This document shows, piece by piece, positions 42,961-52,058 of a stretch of DNA of 64,000 nt (its first letter is position 1; each line of letters starts with the position of its first letter). The DNA lies in assembly GCA_036489565.1 (NCBI GenBank), contig DASXFN010000079.1, positions 7,864-71,863 on the forward strand. Reading direction: 5' to 3'. This DNA is from JAICKN01 sp036489565. GTDB taxonomy: Bacteria; Acidobacteriota; Terriglobia; Terriglobales; Acidobacteriaceae. Made by a program: the position numbers and the translations under genes. The notes under the pieces are model-generated. The model had not been told where the DNA came from. It was given only the letters and a program-made list of their open reading frames with translations, and made no database searches.

Positions 42961-44379
42961 TCAAGACTTCACCGCCAGCGATTTCAACCGCTGCGGCAAC
43001 TTTTCATAAATTCCGCCAAAGCCACCGTTGGAAAGAATTGCCACTACATCCCCCGAGCGCAACTCCGGAGCAACCAGTTCGACAATGGAATCCACTTCCG
43101 CCGCAATCCGCGCGCGCCGCCCATTTTTTCCGATCTCCGCGGCCACCGCTGGCAAGTTCAACCGCTCGTCTTCCGGGATGGCGTCGGACTTGAAGACATT
43201 GGCAATCACCACTTCATCCGCGCCCGAAAGGCTCTTCGCGAGATCCTGTTGAAAGACGTTGCGCCGCAGCGTGTTGGAGCGTGGCTCCAGGATCGCCCAT
43301 AACCTTGCTCCCGGATACCGCGAGCGTAAAGCGTTCAGTGTGACTTGAATGGCGGTAGGGTGATGCGCGAAATCTTCAATGATGGTGATGCCATTCAATT
43401 GTGCCCGCACTTCCAGTCTCCGCTTCACACTCTTAAAAGTCTTGAGCGCTTCTGCGATCTGTTGTTGAGGCACTCCGCAAGTGGCGGCCAAAGCCGCGGC
43501 AGCCGTGGCGTTCCAGACGTTGTATTCCCCGGCAAGAACAAATTCGAAATCTCCCCATTGTTTGCCGTGGCGCAGAATTGACCAACTGGTGCGCGTTGGT
43601 TCCGTGCGGAGATTCGCAATCCGCCATCCCGCTTTCGAATTGGGATTGGAGCCGTAGCGTTCCACCGCGCAAAAAGCGCGGGCAATGCAGCGCTCCACGC
43701 TATCGCCGGTATCGAATGCGATCAGGTTGCCGCGACGCGGAATCAGGTTCACCAGGCGCTTGAAGGAAGTTTCCACGGCGTCCAGGTCCTTGTAAATGTC
43801 CGCATGATCGAACTCAACTGAAGTAAGAATCACGTGATCGGGAAAGTAGTGCAGAAATTTCGGACCCTTGTCGAAAAATGCGGTGTCGTACTCATCGCCT
43901 TCAAGAATGAAATGTTTGCCCGCCCCAATCTGGAAGCTGCTGCCAAAATTCTCCGCGATGCCACCAATCAGAAAAGAAGGCTCCAGCCCCGCGCTTTCGA
44001 AAATCCACGAGAGCATTGAAGTGGTAGTGGTTTTTCCGTGGGTACCGGCTACCACGAGCACTTCCTTGCCGCGCAAAAATTCATCATGCAATAACTGCGG
44101 CAGCGAACAGAAAGGAATGCGATGGTCCAGCAGATATTCCAATTCCACATTGCCGCGCGAAATCGCATTGCCAACCACTACCAGATCAGGCAAGGGATCC
44201 AGGTTCTTCTCCGCGAACGGCTGTAAGAGCGGAATGCCCAGAGAAGCCAGAAAATCCGACATCGGAGGATACGCCGCCGCATCCGAGCCGGTCACGCGAA
44301 AGCCGTGCTGCTGCAGCATCCCGGCAAGTGAAGCCATCGCCGTGCCACAAATGCCAATCAGGTGAATGTGTTTTTTCAT
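42961..44379 (-). CDS. mpl: UDP-MurNAc : L-Ala-gamma-D-Glu-meso-DAP ligase (Mpl)
   Basis: 472 residues from ATG at 44379 (N-terminus MKKHIHLIGICGTAMASLAG). Mur-ligase fold, P-loop AGTHGKTTTTSML near residue 107-119. Mpl re-attaches recycled murein tripeptide to UDP-MurNAc. The alternative is MurC, but DFAHHPTAIQVTLNALR, the Mpl-type N-terminus GTAMASLAGML, and neighbours LD-carboxypeptidase and DapF favour Mpl. Its start lies 8 bases past the ldcA stop. Confidence 0.9.
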   Translation of the reverse strand: MKKHIHLIGICGTAMASLAGMLQQHGFRVTGSDAAAYPPMSDFLASLGIPLLQPFAEKNLDPLPDLVVVGNAISRGNVELEYLLDHRIPFCSLPQLLHDEFLRGKEVLVVAGTHGKTTTTSMLSWIFESAGLEPSFLIGGIAENFGSSFQIGAGKHFILEGDEYDTAFFDKGPKFLHYFPDHVILTSVEFDHADIYKDLDAVETSFKRLVNLIPRRGNLIAFDTGDSVERCIARAFCAVERYGSNPNSKAGWRIANLRTEPTRTSWSILRHGKQWGDFEFVLAGEYNVWNATAAAALAATCGVPQQQIAEALKTFKSVKRRLEVRAQLNGITIIEDFAHHPTAIQVTLNALRSRYPGARLWAILEPRSNTLRRNVFQQDLAKSLSGADEVVIANVFKSDAIPEDERLNLPAVAAEIGKNGRRARIAAEVDSIVELVAPELRSGDVVAILSNGGFGGIYEKLPQRLKSLAVKS

Positions 44380-44386
44380 TATGATT

Positions 44387-45358
44387 TCAATGGTGCGCGG
44401 GAACCGGTGCTGCAATCGTCGCGGCTTCCAGAATGTTCAGGCTGACTTCACTTTCGTCTACCCTCAACTCCGCGCGCACGCCAATCGGCAATGTAATGTT
44501 TCCGCGGGAAACATGCCCCGCACGCATGCCGTAAGCCACCGGAATTCCCAAATTGCCGACCAGTCGCAGCACGATCTGCTCGAGCGCATAACCTTGGTCC
44601 TTATGCTGCATGCAATCCAGCATCTCGCCAAAAATAATTCCGCGGACCCCGTTCAGTTTACCGGCCAGCTTCAACTGCATCAGCATACGATCAATCTGGT
44701 AAGGCTTGGTGGCAACATCCTCAATAAACAGGATGGTTCCCTCCGTCCGTATTTCATAGGGAGTTCCCAGCGATGCGACCAGAATCGAAAGGCAGCCGCC
44801 ATAAAGATTGCCCTGCGCTGAACCGGATACTAGCGATCTTGCACCGGAATCGGGACGCACTGTCCACGAAGTTGTTCCGTTGACCGCCGCATTCCAAGAC
44901 TGCAAATCCACGCCATCCGGCAGCGCGAAATCCTTCGTCACCATCGGCGCATGAAAGGTCACCAGCCCACATGAATCAGAGATGTAGGTAAGCATGGTGG
45001 TGAGGTCGCTGTAGCCAGCAAAAATCTTGGGATGCTTGGCAATTTTCTCGTTATCAACCGCCTGCAAAAGGTAGTTCGAACCATAACCGCCGCGCGCGCA
45101 GATGATGGCTTTTACTTCGTCCCGTTCGAACATCTCTTCGAACTCGCGCACCCGGCGCTCGTGCGGCCCGGCGAAGTAAAGCTCCTGCTCAAAAATGGAA
45201 TCGAAATAGAACGGTTTGTATCCCAGTCCGCGCAGAACCTCGCATCCGGCCGCCAGCATCTCGCGATCAATATTGCTTGCCGGAGCAATAATGCCGATAA
45301 CGTCTCCTGGCACGAGTGACGCGGGCTTTATACGCTTTGGCGGCGGATAGGCAGGCAT
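44387..45358 (-). CDS. ldcA: LD-carboxypeptidase (S66 family)
   Basis: 323 residues. Removes the terminal D-Ala from recycled murein tetrapeptide, giving the tripeptide substrate of Mpl. S66 features: GDVIGIIAPASNIDREML, IICARGGYGSNYLLQAVD, the nucleophile Ser in FAGYSDLTTMLTYI, Glu in TILFIEDVATKPYQIDRML and His in MRAGHVSRGNITLPIG. No signal peptide, which fits cytosolic recycling. Confidence 0.92.
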   Translation of the reverse strand: MPAYPPPKRIKPASLVPGDVIGIIAPASNIDREMLAAGCEVLRGLGYKPFYFDSIFEQELYFAGPHERRVREFEEMFERDEVKAIICARGGYGSNYLLQAVDNEKIAKHPKIFAGYSDLTTMLTYISDSCGLVTFHAPMVTKDFALPDGVDLQSWNAAVNGTTSWTVRPDSGARSLVSGSAQGNLYGGCLSILVASLGTPYEIRTEGTILFIEDVATKPYQIDRMLMQLKLAGKLNGVRGIIFGEMLDCMQHKDQGYALEQIVLRLVGNLGIPVAYGMRAGHVSRGNITLPIGVRAELRVDESEVSLNILEAATIAAPVPAHH

Positions 45359-45396
45359 GGGGAAGTGACCTGGTCAGGAATGACCTGTGAATAATC

Positions 45397-46197
45397 TTAG
45401 CCGAAAAATTCTCCCTCGCAGAGTATGCGCGCGGGCCCACGCAAAAAAACATCGGTCTCCCATCGCACCACTTGCAACCCGCCCGGCGTATGGATGCGCA
45501 ACGGCGACTCGGCTCTCTTTGTCGCAATCGAGGCGACCGCCGCTGCGGACGAACCCGTGCCGGACGACTGCGTTTCCCCCACGCCCCGCTCTAAAAAACG
45601 AACTTCTATATTCTGTTGATCCAGCACCTTCACGAGTTCGACATTCATGCCGTTCTTGAATTCACGGTGAAGGCTAATCTCCGTCGCTTGCTTTTGCCAG
45701 TCGGCGGCGAACTCATCCACGAACATTACGAAGTGCGGATTCCCCATGGAGACAGGAACTCCTCGTACCTCGCCCGCCGCGATCTTCAGCGGACGCTCTT
45801 GGTCCACCTCTGGCCGTCCCATGGCAATTTCGAACTCGTATTGCGTTCCGCTACGCGCCGTAAGCGTGCAGGTTTTTAGACCAGCGCCAGTGCGAATTAC
45901 GATTTTTTCTTTGGGCGCTTCCGCCAAAAAAGCCAGGTAAGCGGCAACGCAGCGCGTGCCATTCCCGGAGATTTCAGCTTCCGACCCGTCAGCGTTTAAT
46001 AAGCGGGCATGAATGTCGGCGTCTTCCGCGGGAAATAACCACTCCACCCCGTCCGCGCCAACGCCATTGTGCCGGTTGCAGATGAGGCGCGTGAACTCCG
46101 CCATGTCCGGCGGCGCCGCCGAGCCGTCAATAATCAAAAAATCATTTCCGCAAGCACTGGCTTTGGCAAAGGGGATTCGCAATCCGCTGAAAGTCAT
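45397..46197 (-). CDS. dapF: DapF-family epimerase with both catalytic Cys replaced by Ser
   Basis: 266 residues. The fold is clear: KASACGNDFLIID near the start, NADGSEAEISGNGTRC, SMGNPHFVMFVDE, and ERGVGETQSSGTGSSAAA. In E. coli DapF the acid/base cysteines lie in QCGNGARC and ACGSGACA; here those places are Ser77 and Ser212 (codons TCC and TCC). The family epimerises LL- to meso-diaminopimelate through two cysteines, so this protein may be a different epimerase/racemase, a dehydratase-like variant, or a slow DapF. The start overlaps the MgtC stop upstream (ATGA), and ldcA and mpl follow. Confidence 0.85.
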   Translation of the reverse strand: MTFSGLRIPFAKASACGNDFLIIDGSAAPPDMAEFTRLICNRHNGVGADGVEWLFPAEDADIHARLLNADGSEAEISGNGTRCVAAYLAFLAEAPKEKIVIRTGAGLKTCTLTARSGTQYEFEIAMGRPEVDQERPLKIAAGEVRGVPVSMGNPHFVMFVDEFAADWQKQATEISLHREFKNGMNVELVKVLDQQNIEVRFLERGVGETQSSGTGSSAAAVASIATKRAESPLRIHTPGGLQVVRWETDVFLRGPARILCEGEFFG

Positions 46198-46901
46198 TCT
46201 GGCTGCACCGGGCCCAGTTGAATGGCGCTGGCCAACGTCGAAGACTCCCGCAGTCCGTGCAAAACAATTTCCTGCTCCCTGCGCGTGCCTTCCACGTCAA
46301 ACTGCACGCGCACGTAGTCCTTCGTGGGAGCAATCTGCACGTCCTGCATGGTGGCGTGAACTTTTTCCAGAATGCGGTTTACTTCGCTGCTCACATCTTC
46401 CACGCCTTTCCCCGTGACTTCATAAGTATAAAAATTAATTTTCAGGCTGTAGCGCAGTTCGGCGTTCCCCAACAGGAAAAGGCAAAGCAGAATCAGCGCC
46501 GTCGAAAAAATCGCCGTCAGGTATAAACCTCCGCCCACAGCCATTCCCACCGACGCAACCACGAAAATTGTCGCCGCTGATGTGATGCCCGTAACCAGAT
46601 CTCCACGGCTATGAAGAATGGAACCTGCGCCAATAAAGCCGATTCCGGGAATGATCTGCGCCGCGATCCGCGTGTGGTCGCCGATGTGCATCTGCGCCAG
46701 TTCATCCGAGAGCAGGGTAAACATCGCCGCGCCCAGGCAGATAAAAATATTCGTCCGCAATCCCGCCGGGCGGTGCTTGATCTCCCGCTCCAGCCCGATC
46801 AACCCGCCAAGCACCGCCGCCAGCACCAGCCTTAGCAGGGAAGTGCCGGCGTTGTGTAATTCGGCAAAAAACAAGCCATGAATTTGACTGAAGATGTTCA
46901 T
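46194..46901 (-). CDS. MgtC/SapB family membrane protein
   Basis: 235 residues. About four to five N-terminal membrane spans with the family block LRLVLAAVLGGLIGLEREI followed by HRPAGLRTNIFICLGAAMF (residues about 22-60), then IPGIGFIGAGSILH. The C-terminal part (about 150-235) is a soluble ACT-like domain with YTYEVTGKGVEDVSSEVNRI. MgtC proteins act in ion or stress homeostasis. Overlaps dapF by four bases. Confidence 0.92.
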   Translation of the reverse strand: MNIFSQIHGLFFAELHNAGTSLLRLVLAAVLGGLIGLEREIKHRPAGLRTNIFICLGAAMFTLLSDELAQMHIGDHTRIAAQIIPGIGFIGAGSILHSRGDLVTGITSAATIFVVASVGMAVGGGLYLTAIFSTALILLCLFLLGNAELRYSLKINFYTYEVTGKGVEDVSSEVNRILEKVHATMQDVQIAPTKDYVRVQFDVEGTRREQEIVLHGLRESSTLASAIQLGPVQPE

Positions 46902-46958
46902 CTTGAAATCGTGAGGAGGATTTTATCACCGCCAACTTTTCGCGATCCTCGCAACCCG

Positions 46959-48632
46959 TTAACGCGGCGGATTACCTGTTGCCGGAATCGTCATATAGAT
47001 CGTCGCCGCTGGCTGCTCCAAAACATGCACCACGACAATCGGAGCGAGCTGGCTTTTATTGACTTGCTGGTCCACATCATCGCCCTTGAAGGCAATTACG
47101 TATTGCACGTACTGCTTCGGATCGGCCAGCGCCCGCTCCCACAATCCCTTTGCATCGCGCGGTGTTTCCCATGGGCGATGGTTTCCCTCATTAATGACCT
47201 GGCGCAACGGAATCCCGGCGTGCTCCATTGCGCCCACATGATTTCCCAAATACATCAGGTAATTGGAATTGGTCGGCAAACGCCTGAGGATAGCGGCAAG
47301 TTGGCTTTCAAGTGCGTTTCTGGAGCGTGAATTGATCCACGCCTCGCGAAACAATATTGGTTGGCTCCGCCACACCAGCGCATAACTTGTCCCGACTAGT
47401 ACAAGCACCGAAAATGCGGCCCCGATTTTTACTTTTACGTCAGGCGAAAGCTTCGCCAGAAAATACCCGCAAAGCGGAATAAATACGGCAAATGCCGGCA
47501 GCAATTGCAGCCCATAACGCGCGTTATAAATCGAAAACGGCCACCAAGGAGGAAGAAATATGGGAACGCCGCCATATGCGATGGAAAGCATGTAGAAGGG
47601 CAAAGGCGTCCAGAGTAAAAGCAGAGCCCAAAGTTGGCGCTGGGAAATCAAAATCGCTAACGTGCCTGCGATCAGCAACAGCAGCCAAAGACGATGCCAG
47701 TTATTCGGAAGCACATTGAGTTCGGCCGCCTTAAGAAAATAACTTGCCGCAACCGGAAGATCATCCGTCCCGGGATGAGCGGGAGCTCCAGGAACGGCAG
47801 TCTTCTGTTCAATCGCCTTCGCTGAATACGGACCGTTCGCGAACTCCAGCGCATTTTGATAGACCACCGCGTTGTACGCCAACCAAAGCACCGGCATCGC
47901 GGCCATGATCAAAGTGAATTTCACGAATGCAACCTTCAGGCTGGAAAGTGACCGGGAAGATTTTTTGGCGCGCCACACCACCAGCAGCGCTGCGACGAAC
48001 AGCACCCCTCCCAGAAACCATCCGTCATACCGCGTCAGGCACGCCCCCGCCACGCACCAGCCGCATTTCAGCAATGCCGATGACGAAGACGCTTTGCTCG
48101 AACCAGTTTCCGTGCCCGTCGCCCGCGCGAACTCCGTGAAGTAAACCAGCGCCCAAACAAATAACGCAAGATACAGCGACTCCGTCATCGCCGTCGCCTG
48201 CACGTAAATCAGGTTGGGATTCGCGCCGTAAATAATCGCCGCGCCCCAGGCCGCCAAACGTGCACCCCGATTCGCGGACGCGCCCTCGCTCAAGGCTCCG
48301 CGCACCAGCCGGAAAATTCCCGCGACGCCCAAAATATAGGCGGCCATCGAAGGGATCGATCCGCCAATCCCGGTTTGCCAAAGCCAATTTGAAACCAGAA
48401 ATGGCACCATCAACAAATGCGGCAGTGGAAGCCACACCGTTCCCAGTTGCAGCAGACCCGGCGTGCGCGAATCGAAGAGGCGGCGCGCGATATTGATGTG
48501 CGCGACGGCGTCGCCGTAAAGCAGAATTTCATTGTGGCGCAGATATACCAGAAACGAAAACACCGAAGCGCAGGCAGCAAGCTGCGCCAGAAGAAAAATC
48601 TCTGAATTCCCGTCAGTGTTTCGGGATTTCAT
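46959..48632 (-). CDS. GT-C-type multispan membrane protein (family 39-like)
   Basis: 557 residues, about ten to twelve membrane spans. The first lumenal loop holds LLYGDAVAHINIARRLFDSR, with an Asp in the place typical for GT-C glycosyltransferases using polyprenyl-linked sugars. The C-terminal domain is periplasmic (WINSRSRNALESQLAAILRR to TIPATGNPPR). Enzyme substrate unknown; it could add a sugar to lipid or protein. Its start overlaps the PfkB stop (ATGA at 48629-48632), giving a coupled trio with mtnP. Confidence 0.75.
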   Translation of the reverse strand: MKSRNTDGNSEIFLLAQLAACASVFSFLVYLRHNEILLYGDAVAHINIARRLFDSRTPGLLQLGTVWLPLPHLLMVPFLVSNWLWQTGIGGSIPSMAAYILGVAGIFRLVRGALSEGASANRGARLAAWGAAIIYGANPNLIYVQATAMTESLYLALFVWALVYFTEFARATGTETGSSKASSSSALLKCGWCVAGACLTRYDGWFLGGVLFVAALLVVWRAKKSSRSLSSLKVAFVKFTLIMAAMPVLWLAYNAVVYQNALEFANGPYSAKAIEQKTAVPGAPAHPGTDDLPVAASYFLKAAELNVLPNNWHRLWLLLLIAGTLAILISQRQLWALLLLWTPLPFYMLSIAYGGVPIFLPPWWPFSIYNARYGLQLLPAFAVFIPLCGYFLAKLSPDVKVKIGAAFSVLVLVGTSYALVWRSQPILFREAWINSRSRNALESQLAAILRRLPTNSNYLMYLGNHVGAMEHAGIPLRQVINEGNHRPWETPRDAKGLWERALADPKQYVQYVIAFKGDDVDQQVNKSQLAPIVVVHVLEQPAATIYMTIPATGNPPR

Positions 48633-49552
48633 TCGATGTGCGTGAGTTCGCGGAAAATCTGGAAGCGGGCTTCAATCTTTTCCCGGGTCAGCGACTGCAA
48701 CCGCTCTGTGCCAAAAGTTTCAACCGCGTATGATCCCATCACGCCGCCGTAAAAAAGCGCGCGCTTCAAAACTTCACGGTTCAGCTCCGGCTGCGACGCA
48801 ATGTAGCCCATAAACCCGCCGGCAAACGAATCTCCCGCTCCGGTCGGATCTTTCACTTCGTCAATCGGCAGCGCCGGGGCGCGGAAGGGATGGCTGCCAA
48901 TGCCGAAAGCTCCTTCCCGGAAGAAAATGGTCGCGCCATATTCCCCGTGTTTTATGACCACCGCCTGCGGCCCAAGGGCAAGCACCTTCTGCGCCGCGCG
49001 CGGCAGATTCTTCTCCCCAGCCAGCATTTTTGCTTCGCCGTCATTGATCAGCAGCACGTTAACAAGCTTCAAGGTCTCAACCAGTTCCTTGCGCGCGCCC
49101 TGGATCCAAAAGTTCATGGTGTCGCCGCCCGTCATGCGCACATGGTCCATCTCCAGACGCACAGCGGCTTGCAGACTAGGATGAATATTCCCCAAAAATA
49201 AAAATTCGCAATCCCGGCAGCTCGCGGGAATGCGTGGCTGGAATTTTTCGAAGACATTCAGCTCGGTAAAATCAGTTTTGGCCTCGTTTAGATTGTCGAG
49301 GTACTGCCCACCCCAGCGGAAGGTTTTTCCCGAAGCATGTTCAATGCCCTCAGTATTTATGTGGCGTTTTTTCAGCACGTTCTCATGCTCTGCGGAGAAG
49401 TCCTCTCCTACCACGGCAACCACCGCGACATCGGTGAAATAACTTGCAGCAAGAGAAAAATAAGTAGCGGAGCCGCCCAGCACATTGTCCGCGCGGCCAG
49501 AAGGAGTAGCGATATTGTCGAAGGCGATGGAACCCACGGCGAGTATGCTCAT
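48629..49552 (-). CDS. PfkB-family sugar/nucleoside kinase
   Basis: 307 residues. PfkB features: N-terminal VGSIAFDNIATPSG and GGSATYFSLAAS, and C-terminal DPTGAGDSFAGGFMGY with the catalytic Asp. The substrate may be a sugar or nucleoside; the adjacent MTA phosphorylase suggests a role near purine or methylthioribose metabolism, which is inference only. Overlaps mtnP and the GT-C gene by four bases each. Confidence 0.9.
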   Translation of the reverse strand: MSILAVGSIAFDNIATPSGRADNVLGGSATYFSLAASYFTDVAVVAVVGEDFSAEHENVLKKRHINTEGIEHASGKTFRWGGQYLDNLNEAKTDFTELNVFEKFQPRIPASCRDCEFLFLGNIHPSLQAAVRLEMDHVRMTGGDTMNFWIQGARKELVETLKLVNVLLINDGEAKMLAGEKNLPRAAQKVLALGPQAVVIKHGEYGATIFFREGAFGIGSHPFRAPALPIDEVKDPTGAGDSFAGGFMGYIASQPELNREVLKRALFYGGVMGSYAVETFGTERLQSLTREKIEARFQIFRELTHIE

Positions 49553-50424
49553 GCTTTTTTGGCTTTCATGTATTTATCAAGAATAAGTTTCAGTTTTTGC
49601 CGGGTTGCGGCAGGAATCTTTTTAGGGTCCGTAAGGATGGCATGCGCCAGCGCCGATCCGCATTTGCATCCTCGGCCCTGCGGCATGGCCGCGACGCTCT
49701 CGCGCACCACATTGCATGCATTCTCGGCATTCTTCATGAGGACCGCGACGATCTGGTCCACGGTCACCGAATCATGGTGCGGATGCCAGCAGTCGTAGTC
49801 CGTGACCATGGCCACGGTCACGTAGCAAATCTCCGCCTCGCGCGCCAGCTTGGCTTCCTGCAAATTCGTCATGCCGATCACATCCATGCCCCAACTGCGA
49901 TAAACATTCGACTCCGCCTTCGTGGAAAACTGCGGCCCTTCCATGCATAGGTAAGTCCCGCCACGTTTTCCCGTGACGCCAGCCTTTTTACAGGCCGCGT
50001 GCACCACTCCCGAAAGTTCGGCACAAACCGGATCGGCGAATGCGATGTGCGCGACAATGCCGTTCCCAAAAAATGTATCCACACGATGCCGCGTCCGGTC
50101 GAAGAATTGATCAGGAATTACAAAGTCCAGCGGCTTGTGTTCTTCTTTTAAAGACCCGACCGCGGATACCGAGACAATCCGCTCCACGCCCAGTTGCTTG
50201 AATCCATAAATGTTCGCGCGAAAGTTTAATTCCGATGGCAGGATGCGGTGGCCTCGCGCGTGGCGGGCCAAAAAAGCCACTTTGCGTCCTTCCAGCGTGC
50301 CCAGAACATAAGCATCGGAAGGCGCGCCGAATGGGGTTTTGAGCTTGACTTCGGTGATCTTGGTCAGCCCAGGCATGGCATACAACCCGCTGCCGCCGAT
50401 GATGCCGATTTCTGCTTTTGGCAA
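49549..50424 (-). CDS. mtnP: S-methyl-5'-thioadenosine phosphorylase
   Basis: 291 residues. Phosphorolysis of methylthioadenosine to adenine and methylthioribose-1-phosphate. Motifs: IGIIGGSGLYAMPG, FLARHARGHRILPSELNFRANI, GGTYLCMEGPQFSTKAESNVYRSWGMDVIGMTNLQEAKLAREA, and TDYDCWH. First gene of the group running to plsC on this strand (eight genes with overlaps or short gaps). Confidence 0.94.
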   Translation of the reverse strand: MPKAEIGIIGGSGLYAMPGLTKITEVKLKTPFGAPSDAYVLGTLEGRKVAFLARHARGHRILPSELNFRANIYGFKQLGVERIVSVSAVGSLKEEHKPLDFVIPDQFFDRTRHRVDTFFGNGIVAHIAFADPVCAELSGVVHAACKKAGVTGKRGGTYLCMEGPQFSTKAESNVYRSWGMDVIGMTNLQEAKLAREAEICYVTVAMVTDYDCWHPHHDSVTVDQIVAVLMKNAENACNVVRESVAAMPQGRGCKCGSALAHAILTDPKKIPAATRQKLKLILDKYMKAKKA

Positions 50425-50680
50425 TTTTCCTCCCGCCTCAACCGAAGCGCTTTGGTAAGCGCTCTTGAAGGTGAATCGAGATTATACAAAAATGGGGTTA
50501 CAACTCGGGGCCACAATCCAATTCGGGCATCAAACGCCCGGGAATTACAATCAAAGACCATTACCGAAGGTCATGCCAGATGGAAAAGTTCCCAATTTTA
50601 GCGTATAAAAATAAGTTGCGACGGCACGTCCCTCCTTTCCGTGCGGCCACAACGGAATCCACCAGATAGAGCGAGGTTTC

Positions 50681-51817
50681 ATGTCCACCATCACCCATGC
50701 TCCGAAAGGACTCGAGGGGATCGTCGCCACCAACTCCAGCATTTGCTACATTGATGGCGATCAGGGAGTTTTGGCTTATCGCGGCATTGATATTCACGAG
50801 CTAGCCGACAATTCCAATTTCGAAGAGACCTGCTACCTCCTTTGGAATGGCCGCCTTCCGAAAAAAGACGAACTGAAGCAGGTTCACGAGCAACTCGCGG
50901 CGGAACGCAAACTGGATCCCGCCATCATCGAACTTCTGCGCACCGCGCCAAAGAGCGCGCTGCCTATGGATGTGCTGCGCACCGCAGTCTCCGCGCTCTC
51001 CTTTTACGATCCAGAAGAAAAACTCAACGACCACGCCGCCAACGTGAAAAAAGCCATCCGCCTCACCTCGCAGATTGCCATGATTGTGGCCGCCTATGAT
51101 CGTTTGCGTAGCGGAAAAGACGTCGTCAAGCCCGATCCATCGCTTTCGCATGCCGCAAACTTTCTGTGGATGCTGACGGGCAGCAAGCCCTCGCAGACCG
51201 CCGAACGCGCCTTCGATATCGCGCTGATCCTGCATGCCGACCATGAACTGAATGCCTCCACCTTCGCCGCGCGTGTAACCGCGGCCACGCTTTCTGACAT
51301 GCACTCCGCTGTCACCGCCGCCATCGGCGCACTAAAAGGTCCATTGCACGGCGGCGCCAATGAAGCTGTGTTCCGCATCCTGGAAGCGATTGATAAATCC
51401 GGCAGCGATCCCGTGGATTACGTAAAAGGAATGATCGCCCAGAAAAAGAAGATTCCCGGCTTTGGCCATCGCGTCTATCACACCGAAGATCCCCGGGCCA
51501 CGCACCTGCGCAAAATGTCACACGATCTCTGCCAGTCAAGCGGACAGCAGAAGTGGTACGAAATGTCCCACAAGATCGAAGAATTCGTGAAAGCGGAAAA
51601 AAAGCTCAACGCCAACGTGGATTTCTACTCTGCTTCCACATACCACACGCTCGGAATTAAAATAGACCTGTTCACGCCCATCTTCGCGGTTTCACGCGTC
51701 AGCGGCTGGACCGCCCACGTGATCGAGCAGCTCGACGACAATCGGCTCATCCGCCCGCGCGCTGAATACATTGGGCCTGCCTATCCGCAGCATTGGATGG
51801 CATTGAACCAGCGGTAA
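50681..51817 (+). CDS. gltA: Citrate synthase
   Basis: 378 residues, the short prokaryotic type. Condenses acetyl-CoA with oxaloacetate; methylcitrate synthase is the alternative. Active-site blocks: LILHADHELNASTFAARV, GPLHGGANEAV, GFGHRVYHTEDPRA with the catalytic His, and NVDFYSASTYHTLGI with the catalytic Asp. ATG is preceded by GAGG ten bases upstream. Divergent from mtnP. Confidence 0.93.
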   Translation: MSTITHAPKGLEGIVATNSSICYIDGDQGVLAYRGIDIHELADNSNFEETCYLLWNGRLPKKDELKQVHEQLAAERKLDPAIIELLRTAPKSALPMDVLRTAVSALSFYDPEEKLNDHAANVKKAIRLTSQIAMIVAAYDRLRSGKDVVKPDPSLSHAANFLWMLTGSKPSQTAERAFDIALILHADHELNASTFAARVTAATLSDMHSAVTAAIGALKGPLHGGANEAVFRILEAIDKSGSDPVDYVKGMIAQKKKIPGFGHRVYHTEDPRATHLRKMSHDLCQSSGQQKWYEMSHKIEEFVKAEKKLNANVDFYSASTYHTLGIKIDLFTPIFAVSRVSGWTAHVIEQLDDNRLIRPRAEYIGPAYPQHWMALNQR

Positions 51818-51863
51818 GCTTTTAGCTTACGGTCATCCTGACCAACCTGCACCCCAACCGACC

Positions 51864-51922
51864 TGTCATCCCGACCGAAGCAGATCATCGCGAAGCGATG
51901 ATCTGCGAAGTGGAGGGACCTT
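51864..51922. repeat. Intergenic repeat with perfect internal hairpin
   Basis: TGTCATCCCGACCGAAGCA, then a perfect 12-bp hairpin GCAGATCATCGC / GCGATGATCTGC (51880-51891 with 51895-51906), then GAAGTGGAGGGACCTTG. The frame matches 7740-7800, but the hairpin sequence is unrelated. Confidence 0.8.
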
Positions 51923-51990
51923 GTGTTCTCACTCCGCCATCCGAGCCCAGCAAAGACTGAAAAAATCAAGAATTGAGAATAAAATTCAAA

Positions 51991-52016
51991 CGGCGACGCC
52001 AAAGCGTCGCCGAAAG
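51991..52016. terminator. Bidirectional terminator between citrate synthase and zinc-ribbon gene
   Basis: A 9-bp perfect stem CGGCGACGC / GCGTCGCCG (51991-51999 with 52004-52012) is followed by AAAGTTTT on the plus strand and by TTTGAATTTTATT on the minus strand. It can end both convergent transcripts. Confidence 0.75.
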
Positions 52017-52058
52017 TTTTGAAGATTTTTTGGATTACTGAGCAGCGCGAACTCGCCA

